In this document: one piece after another, positions 1-8,030 of the stretch
Numbering within the stretch: the stretch's first letter is position 1
Layout: every line of letters begins with the position of its first letter
Assembly: GCA_035761265.1 (NCBI GenBank)
Contig: DASTRL010000302.1
Location: 1-64,000 of the forward strand
DNA from: CADEED01 sp035761265
GTDB lineage: Bacteria; Pseudomonadota; Gammaproteobacteria; Steroidobacterales; Steroidobacteraceae
Direction: 5' to 3'
DNA: 64,000 bases
The notes under the pieces: generated by a model
The model's input: the letters and a program-made list of their open reading frames with translations, nothing else
Database searches by the model: none
What the model was told of the DNA's origin: nothing
Translations under genes and position numbers: made by a program

Positions 1-479
1 TGGCCGGTGAACAGGATGCCGTACAGGTCGAAGGCCTCGCGCTCGAACCAGTTGGCGGCGGGCCAGATGTCCACGACCGAGTCGATGATGGGATCTTCCG
101 CGTCCTCGCAACGCGCGCGGATGCGGATGCGCTGGTTGTGCGTCACGGACAGCAGGTGGTACGCCACCGCGAAGCGCGCACCGTCGTGCGGCTTGCGGGC
201 ACCGCCGCGCATCACGCCGCGGCTGAAGCCCGAGGAAGTGGCCGAGTAGGTCTTCCACTCGCTCATGCCGTAGTCGAGGTAGTCGATGCCGGCGAGATCG
301 GTGAGGATCTCGAACTTGAGTTGCGGATCGTCGCGCAATGCCAGGCAGACCTGCTTGATGTCAGCGGGCTGCACCTCGTAGCAAAGCTCGTCCGGCAGCG
401 AGGGCACGCGCTGCAGCAGGTTCGGAAGTCGCGCTTCCACCTTGGAAGCCAACGCGGCGATTCTTGCTGTTTCAGGCAT
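1..479 (-). CDS. nuoC: NADH-quinone oxidoreductase subunit C (NuoC), 3' end outside window
   Basis: Peripheral-arm subunit of respiratory complex I. Reading the minus strand from the ATG at 479 gives about 159 codons with no stop before the window edge. It starts MPETARIAALASKVEARLP and reaches the family signature EREAFDLYGI at about residues 146-155. It lies 8 nt downstream of the nuoB stop, the standard nuoA-B-C order. The start codon sits in one copy of a 15-bp tandem direct repeat whose other copy carries the nuoB stop. Whether the gene is fused to nuoD cannot be seen. The call is secure; only the C-terminus is missing. Confidence 0.95.
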   Translation of the reverse strand, partial: MPETARIAALASKVEARLPNLLQRVPSLPDELCYEVQPADIKQVCLALRDDPQLKFEILTDLAGIDYLDYGMSEWKTYSATSSGFSRGVMRGGARKPHDGARFAVAYHLLSVTHNQRIRIRARCEDAEDPIIDSVVDIWPAANWFEREAFDLYGILFTG

Positions 480-500
480 TGGCGGTTTCAGGCATTGGCG
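470..500. repeat. 15-bp tandem direct repeat at the nuoB/nuoC junction
   Basis: TTTCAGGCATTGGCG occurs at 470-484 and again at 486-500 (period 16). On the minus strand the 486-500 copy contains the nuoB stop, and the 470-484 copy contains the nuoC start. Read from the 486-500 copy, the same ATGCCTGAA start word runs into a stop after seven codons. It looks like a small duplication that separated a formerly overlapping stop/start pair. Confidence 0.8.
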
Positions 501-1006
501 ATGGAGCAGGTGCGTTCAATTTTCTTCTGCAGCTGGATGATCCCGTACATCAGCGCCTCGGCGGTGGGCGGACATCCCGGCACGTAGACATCCACCGGAA
601 CGATGCGGTCGCAGCCGCGCACCACCGCATAGGAATAGTGGTAGTAGCCGCCGCCATTGGCACAGGAACCCATGCTGATGACCCAGCGTGGCTCGGGCAT
701 CTGGTCGTAGACCTTGCGCAGCGCCGGCGCCATCTTGTTGACGAGCGTGCCCGCGACGATCATCACGTCGGACTGGCGCGGGCTGGGACGGAACACGACG
801 CCGAAACGGTCGAGGTCATAACGAGAAGCGCCGGCGTGCATCATCTCGACGGCGCAGCAGGCGAGACCGAAGGTCATCGGCCACAGCGAACCGGTGCGTG
901 CCCAGTTGAAAACGGTGTCGACGGAAGTCGTCAGGAATCCGCGTTCGGCGAATCCGCCTTCGGCGGCCGGATCGTTCGCGGGTGCCGCATTGTCTGCTAG
1001 TCCCAT
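488..1006 (-). CDS. nuoB: NADH-quinone oxidoreductase subunit B (NuoB)
   Basis: Complex I subunit carrying the terminal [4Fe-4S] cluster N2 that passes electrons to quinone. The 172-aa product has the expected ligands: the adjacent pair C50-C51 (GLACCAVE), C115 (MGSCANGG) and C145 (VPGCPP). The frame is open further upstream into nuoA. The ATG at 1006 is chosen because it overlaps the nuoA stop by 10 nt and yields the usual family length. Translation is probably coupled to nuoA. The C-terminus ends SIANA inside a tandem repeat shared with the nuoC start. Confidence 0.96.
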   Translation of the reverse strand: MGLADNAAPANDPAAEGGFAERGFLTTSVDTVFNWARTGSLWPMTFGLACCAVEMMHAGASRYDLDRFGVVFRPSPRQSDVMIVAGTLVNKMAPALRKVYDQMPEPRWVISMGSCANGGGYYHYSYAVVRGCDRIVPVDVYVPGCPPTAEALMYGIIQLQKKIERTCSIANA

Positions 1007-1365
1007 TCCAGGGCTCCCTTCTTCCACTCGTATATGAAGCCCACCACGAGGATGAACAGGAAGATGCCCATGGCGATGAGCCCGAACACGCCGATGCTGT
1101 CGAGCACCACGGCCCAGGGAAACAGGAAGGCGATCTCCAGATCGAAAATGATGAACAGGATGGCGACGAGGTAGTAGCGCACGTCGAATTTCATGCGGCT
1201 GTCTTCGAAGGCTTCGAAGCCGCACTCATAGGGCGAAAGCTTCTGCGCGTCACCCCGCGCCTTGGCGCCCAATCGTCCGATGACCAGGCCGAGGCTCAGG
1301 AGCACCAGCGCCAGGCCCGTGGCCACCGTGAGGAAAATCAGTACCGGCAGGTAATTCGCAAGCAT
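997..1365 (-). CDS. nuoA: NADH-quinone oxidoreductase subunit A (NuoA)
   Basis: Small membrane subunit of complex I, 122 aa, with three hydrophobic segments (about residues 4-28, 63-83 and 90-112). It carries the family motif SPYECGFEAFEDSRMKFDVRYY in the loop after the first segment. It is the first gene of the nuo operon seen here and is preceded by tRNA-Leu. An intrinsic-terminator-like hairpin with a U6 tract lies 18 nt upstream of its ATG, so operon entry may be attenuated (see that feature). No strong Shine-Dalgarno sequence is visible. Confidence 0.95.
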   Translation of the reverse strand: MLANYLPVLIFLTVATGLALVLLSLGLVIGRLGAKARGDAQKLSPYECGFEAFEDSRMKFDVRYYLVAILFIIFDLEIAFLFPWAVVLDSIGVFGLIAMGIFLFILVVGFIYEWKKGALEWD

Positions 1366-1382
1366 GTCGTGTCGTACTGCGT

Positions 1383-1424
1383 AAAAAAGGGCAGCAACCT
1401 CTCGAGCACGAGAGACAACCGCCC
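1383..1424 (-). terminator. intrinsic terminator or attenuator between tRNA-Leu and nuoA
   Basis: On the minus strand GGGCGG (1424-1419) pairs with CTGCCC (1394-1389) around an inner perfect stem CTCTCG-TGCT-CGAGAG. Six T follow directly (1388-1383), and nuoA starts 18 nt further on. A competing stem is possible: CGCCC just upstream, within 1434-1442, can pair with GGGCG at 1420-1424. This could end the tRNA transcript or regulate entry into nuo. Confidence 0.65.
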
Positions 1425-1443
1425 CCCAAAAAATTCGGGCGCG

Positions 1444-1449
1444 ATTGTA
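1444..1449 (-). promoter_or_regulatory. -10-like TACAAT upstream of the nuoA leader hairpin
   Basis: TACAAT on the minus strand would place a start site near 1437, just before the hairpin region at 1383-1424. No good -35 hexamer is visible at normal spacing. It is therefore a candidate only. Confidence 0.35.
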
Positions 1450-1468
1450 ACAGGGATAAGGAAAGTGA

Positions 1469-1553
1469 TGGTGCCGACGGGGAGACTCGAACTCCCACGG
1501 ATCGCTCCGCTAGCCCCTCAAGCTAGTGTGTCTACCAATTCCACCACGTCGGC
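1469..1553 (-). tRNA. tRNA-Leu (anticodon GAG)
   Basis: 85 nt including an encoded CCA. The acceptor stem GCCGACG pairs with CGTCGGC, followed by discriminator A and CCA. The anticodon stem CTAGC/GCTAG encloses the loop TTGAGGG, giving anticodon GAG for CTC/CTT leucine codons. A long variable arm and the T-loop TTCGAGT are present. It follows secG by 16 nt with no convincing promoter in between, so it is probably transcribed with tpiA-secG. Confidence 0.96.
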
Positions 1554-1569
1554 TTTGCGCGAAAAAACG

Positions 1570-1953
1570 TCAGGGCTTCTGAGCGGGCGCCTGCTCCGAA
1601 GGCGGAGATGCGGGCACCGGAACCGCATTCGCGTCGACCGGCGCGGGGGCCGGCGCTGGCGCCTGCGCAGGAATGCCGGCGGGCACCTTGTCGAGCAGCG
1701 AAGTCGGCGCGGCACGCGCGTCTCGCTGGAACAGGTATGTCAGACAGAGACTGTTGATCATGAAGATCGCGGCGAACACGGCCGTCATGCGCGACAATCC
1801 GGTGGTGGCTCCGCGCGCTCCGAATACCGTGCCGGAAGCGCCGGCACCGAATCCCGCGCCCGCATCGGCGCCCTTGCCACGCTGCAGCAGCACCAGGCCG
1901 ACGATCACGAATGCCGACAGCACCTGCAAAATTGTAAGAATCGTTCGCAACAT
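1570..1953 (-). CDS. secG: Preprotein translocase subunit SecG
   Basis: Small integral membrane component of the SecYEG channel, 127 aa. Two hydrophobic helices are visible: residues about 3-24 (ILTILQVLSAFVIVGLVLLQ) and about 55-75. Between them is the typical glycine-rich loop (QRGKGADAGAGFGAGASGTVFG). The C-terminal 40 residues are a Pro/Ala-rich tail as in many SecG proteins. It lies 14 nt downstream of tpiA on the same strand and is followed by tRNA-Leu, the arrangement common in Xanthomonas and Pseudomonas relatives. Confidence 0.95.
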   Translation of the reverse strand: MLRTILTILQVLSAFVIVGLVLLQRGKGADAGAGFGAGASGTVFGARGATTGLSRMTAVFAAIFMINSLCLTYLFQRDARAAPTSLLDKVPAGIPAQAPAPAPAPVDANAVPVPASPPSEQAPAQKP

Positions 1954-1967
1954 CTCGGGTACCTGCT

Positions 1968-2723
1968 TCAGGCGCGCGCCGCGGCCACGATGGACAGGAA
2001 TTCATCGGCCTTGAGCGACGCGCCGCCGATGAGGCCACCATCCACGTTGGGCATCGAGAAGAGCTCCGCGGCGTTCGCCGCCTTCACGCTTCCGCCGTAC
2101 TGGATGCGCACGAGGGCCGCGATTTTAGCATCGCGGCCGGCGATCCGCGCACGGATGTGCGCATGCACTTCCTCGGCCTGTTGCGGTGTGGCCGTCTTGC
2201 CGGTACCGATGGCCCACACAGGCTCGTACGCGATCACCGCGCGCGCAAATGCCGCCACGCCGGAAAGGTCCAGCACGGCGTCGATCTGCCGGTCGACCAC
2301 CTCGAAGGTGCGGCCCGCTTCGCGCTCGGCGAGCTGCTCGCCGACGCAAAGAATGGGGGTCATGCCGGCCGCCAGCACTGCGGCGAATTTTCGTGCCACG
2401 AGCTGATCGGATTCACCAAACAGGGCGCGACGCTCGGAGTGCCCGACGATGGATCCGGCGCAGCCCACGTCCCGCAGCATGGCGGCCGAGACTTCGCCCG
2501 TGAATGCACCCTGGGTCTCGGCGCAAACATCCTGCGCGCCCAGGCTGACACGGGAGCCGGCGAGCGCGCGTCCCACTTCGGCCAGGTAAGGGAACGGCGG
2601 GCACACCCAGACGTCCGCGGCGGCATTCGGCAGCTTGTGCACGATGGCGTCGACCAGCGCCGCGTTCTCCGCGCGCGAACCGTGCATTTTCCAATTGCCT
2701 GCGATGATCTGGCGGCGTGACAT
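1968..2723 (-). CDS. tpiA: Triosephosphate isomerase
   Basis: Cytosolic glycolytic enzyme interconverting dihydroxyacetone phosphate and glyceraldehyde 3-phosphate; 251 aa, the usual length. Catalytic residues are present: K12 in GNWKMHG, H95 in VGHSERR, E167 in AYEPVWAIGTGK, and the loop-6 and phosphate-binding GGS motif near the C-terminus. Its start lies only 12 nt after the T tract of the glmM terminator. A sigma-70-like promoter overlaps that terminator. Confidence 0.97.
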   Translation of the reverse strand: MSRRQIIAGNWKMHGSRAENAALVDAIVHKLPNAAADVWVCPPFPYLAEVGRALAGSRVSLGAQDVCAETQGAFTGEVSAAMLRDVGCAGSIVGHSERRALFGESDQLVARKFAAVLAAGMTPILCVGEQLAEREAGRTFEVVDRQIDAVLDLSGVAAFARAVIAYEPVWAIGTGKTATPQQAEEVHAHIRARIAGRDAKIAALVRIQYGGSVKAANAAELFSMPNVDGGLIGGASLKADEFLSIVAAARA

Positions 2724-2735
2724 AGGGACCCGCTC

Positions 2736-2766
2736 AAAAAAGGGGCGCGATCATAGCGGCGCGCCC
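2736..2766 (-). terminator. intrinsic terminator after glmM, directly before tpiA
   Basis: Minus strand GGGCGCG (2766-2760) and CGCGCCC (2749-2743) form a perfect 7-bp stem with a 10-nt loop, followed by C and six T (2741-2736). The glmM stop is just upstream and the tpiA ATG is 12 nt downstream. Confidence 0.75.
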
Positions 2767-2778
2767 TTCAGGACGCAA
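2750..2778 (-). promoter_or_regulatory. sigma-70-like promoter for tpiA-secG-tRNA-Leu
   Basis: Minus strand TTGCGT (2778-2773), 17-bp spacer, TATGAT (2755-2750). The -35 is inside the end of glmM and the -10 lies in the loop of the glmM terminator. The start site would be near 2743, giving a leader of about 20 nt. Confidence 0.5.
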
Positions 2779-4102
2779 CGCGACGCACCGCGGCCGCGAT
2801 TTCCTCGGCGCAACGCACCGTATCCGTCTCATCCCGCGCCTCGACCATGACGCGGATCACGGGCTCGGTTCCGGAGGGTCGCAATACCACGCGCCCATCG
2901 TCGCCCAGCCTCGAGGTCGCCTTCTGTACGGCGTCCTCGACTTCCGGAACGGTCGTCGGGTCGAAGCGCCGCGCCACCTTCACGTTGATCATGGTCTGCG
3001 GAAAGCGCGTCATGCCCGCGGCGAGTTCGGCCAGGCTCTGGCCGGTCTCGCGCATGACGGCCAGCACCTGCAGGGCTGCCATCAGCGCGTCCCCCGTGGT
3101 GGTCTTGTCGAGCAGCAGGATGTGGCCGGAAGTTTCGCCCCCCACCTCGCCACCCGACTCACGCAGCAACGCGAGAACGTAACGATCTCCCACCGCCGCG
3201 CGACGGAACTCGATGCCCTGCGAACGCAAGGCGACTTCCAGCCCGAGATTGCTCATGACCGTCCCGACGACGGGCCCCTTGAGGGTGCCCGCGCGCTTGC
3301 GTGCGGAGGCGATGATGTAAATGAGCTGGTCGCCATCGATGATGCGGCCGAGGCCGTCGATCATGACCAGCCGATCACCGTCGCCGTCGAGCGCGATGCC
3401 GGCGTCGGCACGGACCCCCGGCACGGTGAGCTGCAGGAGTCCCGGCGAGGTCGATCCGCAGCCGTCATTGATGTTGCGTCCGTTGGGTGAGCAGCCGAGG
3501 GGGATGATCTCGGCGCCGAGATCCGTGAGAGTGCGCGGCACGACCTTGTAGCCGGCGCCGTTGGCGCAATCGACCACGAGTTTCAGCCCCGCGAGGGTCA
3601 CACCCCTGGGCAGCGACTCGGCGCAGAAATCCTGGTAGAGCCGGCGCGACTTGTCGACGCGCTGCGCACGGCCGAGATTGACCGACGAGCGCGTGATGGC
3701 GCCCTTCTCGAGTTCGGCCTCGATGGCTTCCTCGACGTCGTCCGATAGTTTGCCACCCTGCGCGTCGAAGAACTTGATGCCGTTGTCGTCGTAGAGATTG
3801 TGAGACGCGCTGATGACGATGCCGAAATCGCAGGCGAACTTGCGCGTGAGGTAGGCGATACCCGGAGTCGGCAAGGGTCCGATGAGATTGACGTTGACAC
3901 CGGCGGCGACGAAGCCCGCCTCGAGCGCGGCTTCGAACATGTAGCCCGACAGGCGCGTGTCCTTGCCGATGAGCACGGTGCCGCCATTGGGCGCCAGCAC
4001 GCGCGCGGCGGCGCTCGCCAGGCGCAGCGCAAAATCCACGGTCAGCGGATGCTCACCGACGCGGCCACGGACGCCGTCCGTGCCGAAGTACTTACGACCC
4101 AT
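2768..4102 (-). CDS. glmM: Phosphoglucosamine mutase
   Basis: Converts glucosamine-6-phosphate to glucosamine-1-phosphate for UDP-GlcNAc, and so for peptidoglycan and LPS. The 444-aa protein has the phosphoserine loop ISASHN (S100), the metal loop DGDGDR in its middle, the sugar-binding GGETSGH and the C-terminal phosphate-binding RPSGTEPVIRVMVE. The residue after the SHN motif is Leu where many homologues have Pro. The ATG directly follows the folP TAG stop. A strong Shine-Dalgarno (GGAGGGAGGAAAG) lies within the end of folP, as expected for coupled folP-glmM. Confidence 0.97.
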   Translation of the reverse strand: MGRKYFGTDGVRGRVGEHPLTVDFALRLASAAARVLAPNGGTVLIGKDTRLSGYMFEAALEAGFVAAGVNVNLIGPLPTPGIAYLTRKFACDFGIVISASHNLYDDNGIKFFDAQGGKLSDDVEEAIEAELEKGAITRSSVNLGRAQRVDKSRRLYQDFCAESLPRGVTLAGLKLVVDCANGAGYKVVPRTLTDLGAEIIPLGCSPNGRNINDGCGSTSPGLLQLTVPGVRADAGIALDGDGDRLVMIDGLGRIIDGDQLIYIIASARKRAGTLKGPVVGTVMSNLGLEVALRSQGIEFRRAAVGDRYVLALLRESGGEVGGETSGHILLLDKTTTGDALMAALQVLAVMRETGQSLAELAAGMTRFPQTMINVKVARRFDPTTVPEVEDAVQKATSRLGDDGRVVLRPSGTEPVIRVMVEARDETDTVRCAEEIAAAVRRVAS

Positions 4103-4963
4103 CTACTTTCCTCCCTCCGACTCCGCGGTGATCACCGCGGCCGCGACGCGCACGGCATCGACGGTCGCGGCCACGTCGTGGGCGCGCACGATACGCGCTC
4201 CGTTGAGAACCGCAATGGCGGCGAGCGCGACGCTGCCGGCGAGGCGATCCTCGACCTTTCGGCCCGTGAGCTTCGCGAGCATGGATTTTCGCGACAGCCC
4301 GACGACGATCGGCGCGCCGAGCGCATCGAGGCTCGCCAGATGCCTGAGCAACGCGAGGTTGTGGACCGCGAGCTTTCCGAAGCCGAATCCCGGATCGATC
4401 GCCAGGCGCGCGGCGTCGACGCCCGCGTCACGGCACGCGCGCATGCGCGCGGCGAGGAATGCGCTCACTTCTTCGACGACATTCTCATAGCGCGGTGAGT
4501 CCTGCATCGTGCGCGGCTCGCCCTGCATGTGCATGAGACAAAGCCCGGCCCCCGACGATGCGGCCGCATCGAGCGCGCCCGGTTCCGCCAGCGCGCGCAC
4601 GTCATTGATGATGTCCGCACCCGCGGCCACGGCCGCGCGCATCACCTGCGGCTTGCTCGTGTCCACGGAGATGTACACCGCGGATTCGCGCCGCAGCGCC
4701 TCGATCACTGGAATGACGCGATCGAGCTCGAGCGCCAGGTCCGCGCTCTGTGCACCGGGGCGTGTCGATTCACCTCCGACATCAACGATCGTCGCGCCTT
4801 CATCGATCATCCGGCGCGCATGCTGCAGGGCGCTCTGGCGCGTGGAGAAACGCCCCCCGTCGGAGAACGAATCCGGTGTGACGTTGAGCACGCCCATGAC
4901 CCGTGGAACCGTGAGATCCAGGGTCCGGCTGCCGCATCGCCATTGCGTGTGATTGCTGGGCAC
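4103..4963 (-). CDS. folP: Dihydropteroate synthase
   Basis: Condenses p-aminobenzoate with 6-hydroxymethyl-dihydropterin pyrophosphate in folate synthesis; target of sulfonamides. Motifs in order are GVLNVTPDSFSDGG, GGESTRPGA, VDTSKPQVMRAA, INDVRAL, LMHMQGEPRTMQ, DPGFGFGK, GLSRKSM and RAHDVAATVDAVRV. The frame is open far upstream inside ftsH; a GTG at 4963 gives a 286-aa protein of family length and is preferred. There is no clear Shine-Dalgarno. An intrinsic terminator ends 27 nt upstream. Confidence 0.93.
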   Translation of the reverse strand: MPSNHTQWRCGSRTLDLTVPRVMGVLNVTPDSFSDGGRFSTRQSALQHARRMIDEGATIVDVGGESTRPGAQSADLALELDRVIPVIEALRRESAVYISVDTSKPQVMRAAVAAGADIINDVRALAEPGALDAAASSGAGLCLMHMQGEPRTMQDSPRYENVVEEVSAFLAARMRACRDAGVDAARLAIDPGFGFGKLAVHNLALLRHLASLDALGAPIVVGLSRKSMLAKLTGRKVEDRLAGSVALAAIAVLNGARIVRAHDVAATVDAVRVAAAVITAESEGGK

Positions 4964-4990
4964 GTGGTCGAGGATGGTCGGGCGGTCCAG

Positions 4991-5020
4991 AAAAAACGAA
5001 GCCCGCTGTTCGCGGGCTTC
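4991..5020 (-). terminator. intrinsic terminator between ftsH and folP
   Basis: Minus strand GAAGCCCGC (5020-5012), loop GAACA, GCGGGCTTC (5006-4998), G, then six T (4996-4991). A textbook 9-bp stem with a U tract, within the 77-nt ftsH-folP gap. Confidence 0.85.
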
Positions 5021-5040
5021 GCTGAGGCTTTCGGATGACT

Positions 5041-6957
<1,917 letters not shown>

Positions 6958-7007
6958 AGGCTTACCCTCGCACGGGCGGCTGCCCGGCATGCAGGATTGC
7001 GGTCACG

Positions 7008-7634
7008 CTACACCATCCGAAAACCGCTCGCCAGCAGGTAAAGCTCAGAACTGCGCGCCCTTGAAGCGTCTGGCTTGGCAAAACGGACCTTCTTGAAAGA
7101 TTTGCGCGCGGCTTCCACCAACTCCTGGAAACCCGCGCCCTGGAACGTTTTGATGAGGACTGCGCCATTTGGTTTCAAGACACGGGTGGCGAAATCCAGC
7201 GCCAGTTCCGCCAGGTACATCGATCGCGGCTGGTCGATCGCGTCCATGCCGGACATGTTGGGGGCTATATCCGAAAGCACCACGTCGACCGTGTGCGCCG
7301 GCGCCAGCGCGAGCAGCGCATCGAACACCGCCTCTTCACGGAAGTCTCCCTGCACGAACTCCACGCCGGGCAACGAAGGCATCTCGAGGATGTCCGTGGC
7401 GATGACGCGGCCCTTGCGGCCGAGTTTGCGCCGCGCGTACTGGCTCCAGGCGCCGGGTGCGGCGCCGAGATCCACAACCGTCATGCCCGGCTTCAGCAGC
7501 TTTTCCTTGCGATCGATCTCCTCCAGCTTGAAGACCGCGCGCGAGCGCCAGCCTTCGGCCTGGGCCTTCTTGACGAAAGGATCCGCGAAATGTTCGCGCA
7601 ACCACCGTTCACTGCTTTTCGACCTGCGCGGCAT
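7008..7634 (-). CDS. rlmE: 23S rRNA 2'-O-methyltransferase RlmE (FtsJ/RrmJ)
   Basis: SAM-dependent methylation of U2552 in 23S rRNA, a late step of 50S assembly. The 208-aa protein has the motif VVDLGAAPGAWSQYA, the acidic DILEM after strand 2, SDIAPNMSG (catalytic Asp) and the lysine/glutamate of a K-D-K-E tetrad (LIKTFQG; SSELYLLA). The start is the ATG at 7634, two codons inside a longer TTG-initiated frame. It is 50 nt upstream of ftsH, the classic rlmE-ftsH pair, and divergent from yhbY by only 22 bp. Confidence 0.96.
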   Translation of the reverse strand: MPRRSKSSERWLREHFADPFVKKAQAEGWRSRAVFKLEEIDRKEKLLKPGMTVVDLGAAPGAWSQYARRKLGRKGRVIATDILEMPSLPGVEFVQGDFREEAVFDALLALAPAHTVDVVLSDIAPNMSGMDAIDQPRSMYLAELALDFATRVLKPNGAVLIKTFQGAGFQELVEAARKSFKKVRFAKPDASRARSSELYLLASGFRMV

Positions 7635-7644
7635 CGGCAATCTT

Positions 7645-7650
7645 TACAAT
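7645..7650 (+). promoter_or_regulatory. -10-like TACAAT 6 nt before the yhbY start
   Basis: TACAAT precedes the yhbY ATG by GACGTC. A start site 6-7 nt downstream would coincide with the ATG, implying a leaderless mRNA. There is no convincing -35. Confidence 0.4.
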
Positions 7651-7656
7651 GACGTC

Positions 7657-7956
7657 ATGGAGCTATCGGAGCGACAACGCAAGTATCTACGAGGGCTGGG
7701 CCATGCGCTCGATCCCGTGCTGCTCATCGGCCAGCATGGCGTCACCGATGCCGTCATCGCCGAGGCCGCGCGCGCGCTGCACGACCACGAGCTGATCAAG
7801 GTCAGGTTCCGCAGCGCCGACCGCGAGAACCGGGACGCGGGCCTTGCCAAACTAGCCACCGCCACCGGCAGCACCCTGGTGCAGCGGATAGGCCATACGG
7901 CCCTCTACTACAAACGCCGAACAGACCGTCCCGGAATTGTGATACCCGACTCATAA
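7657..7956 (+). CDS. yhbY: YhbY / CRS1-YhbY (CRM) domain RNA-binding protein
   Basis: A 99-aa single-domain protein that associates with pre-50S ribosomal particles in other bacteria. The whole length matches the CRM fold, with the signature motif GQHGVTDAVIAEAARALHDHELIKVR and the downstream GSTLVQRIGHTALYYKR. The ATG at 7657 is chosen because the protein then begins MELSERQRKYLRGLGH, as in homologues. It is divergent from rlmE, the gammaproteobacterial arrangement. No Shine-Dalgarno is visible. Confidence 0.95.
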   Translation: MELSERQRKYLRGLGHALDPVLLIGQHGVTDAVIAEAARALHDHELIKVRFRSADRENRDAGLAKLATATGSTLVQRIGHTALYYKRRTDRPGIVIPDS

Positions 7957-8030
7957 AACTCGCGGCCGGCTGGCCGATACCATATTCAGGAGCGAGCATC
8001 GCCCGACAAGGAGGATCTGCGGAATTTCCA

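Noticed and set aside
1554..1569. T6 run after secG as a terminator before tRNA-Leu
   Set aside because: No stem lies directly before the T tract; the nearest GAGC/GCTC pairing is about 13 nt away with no loop.
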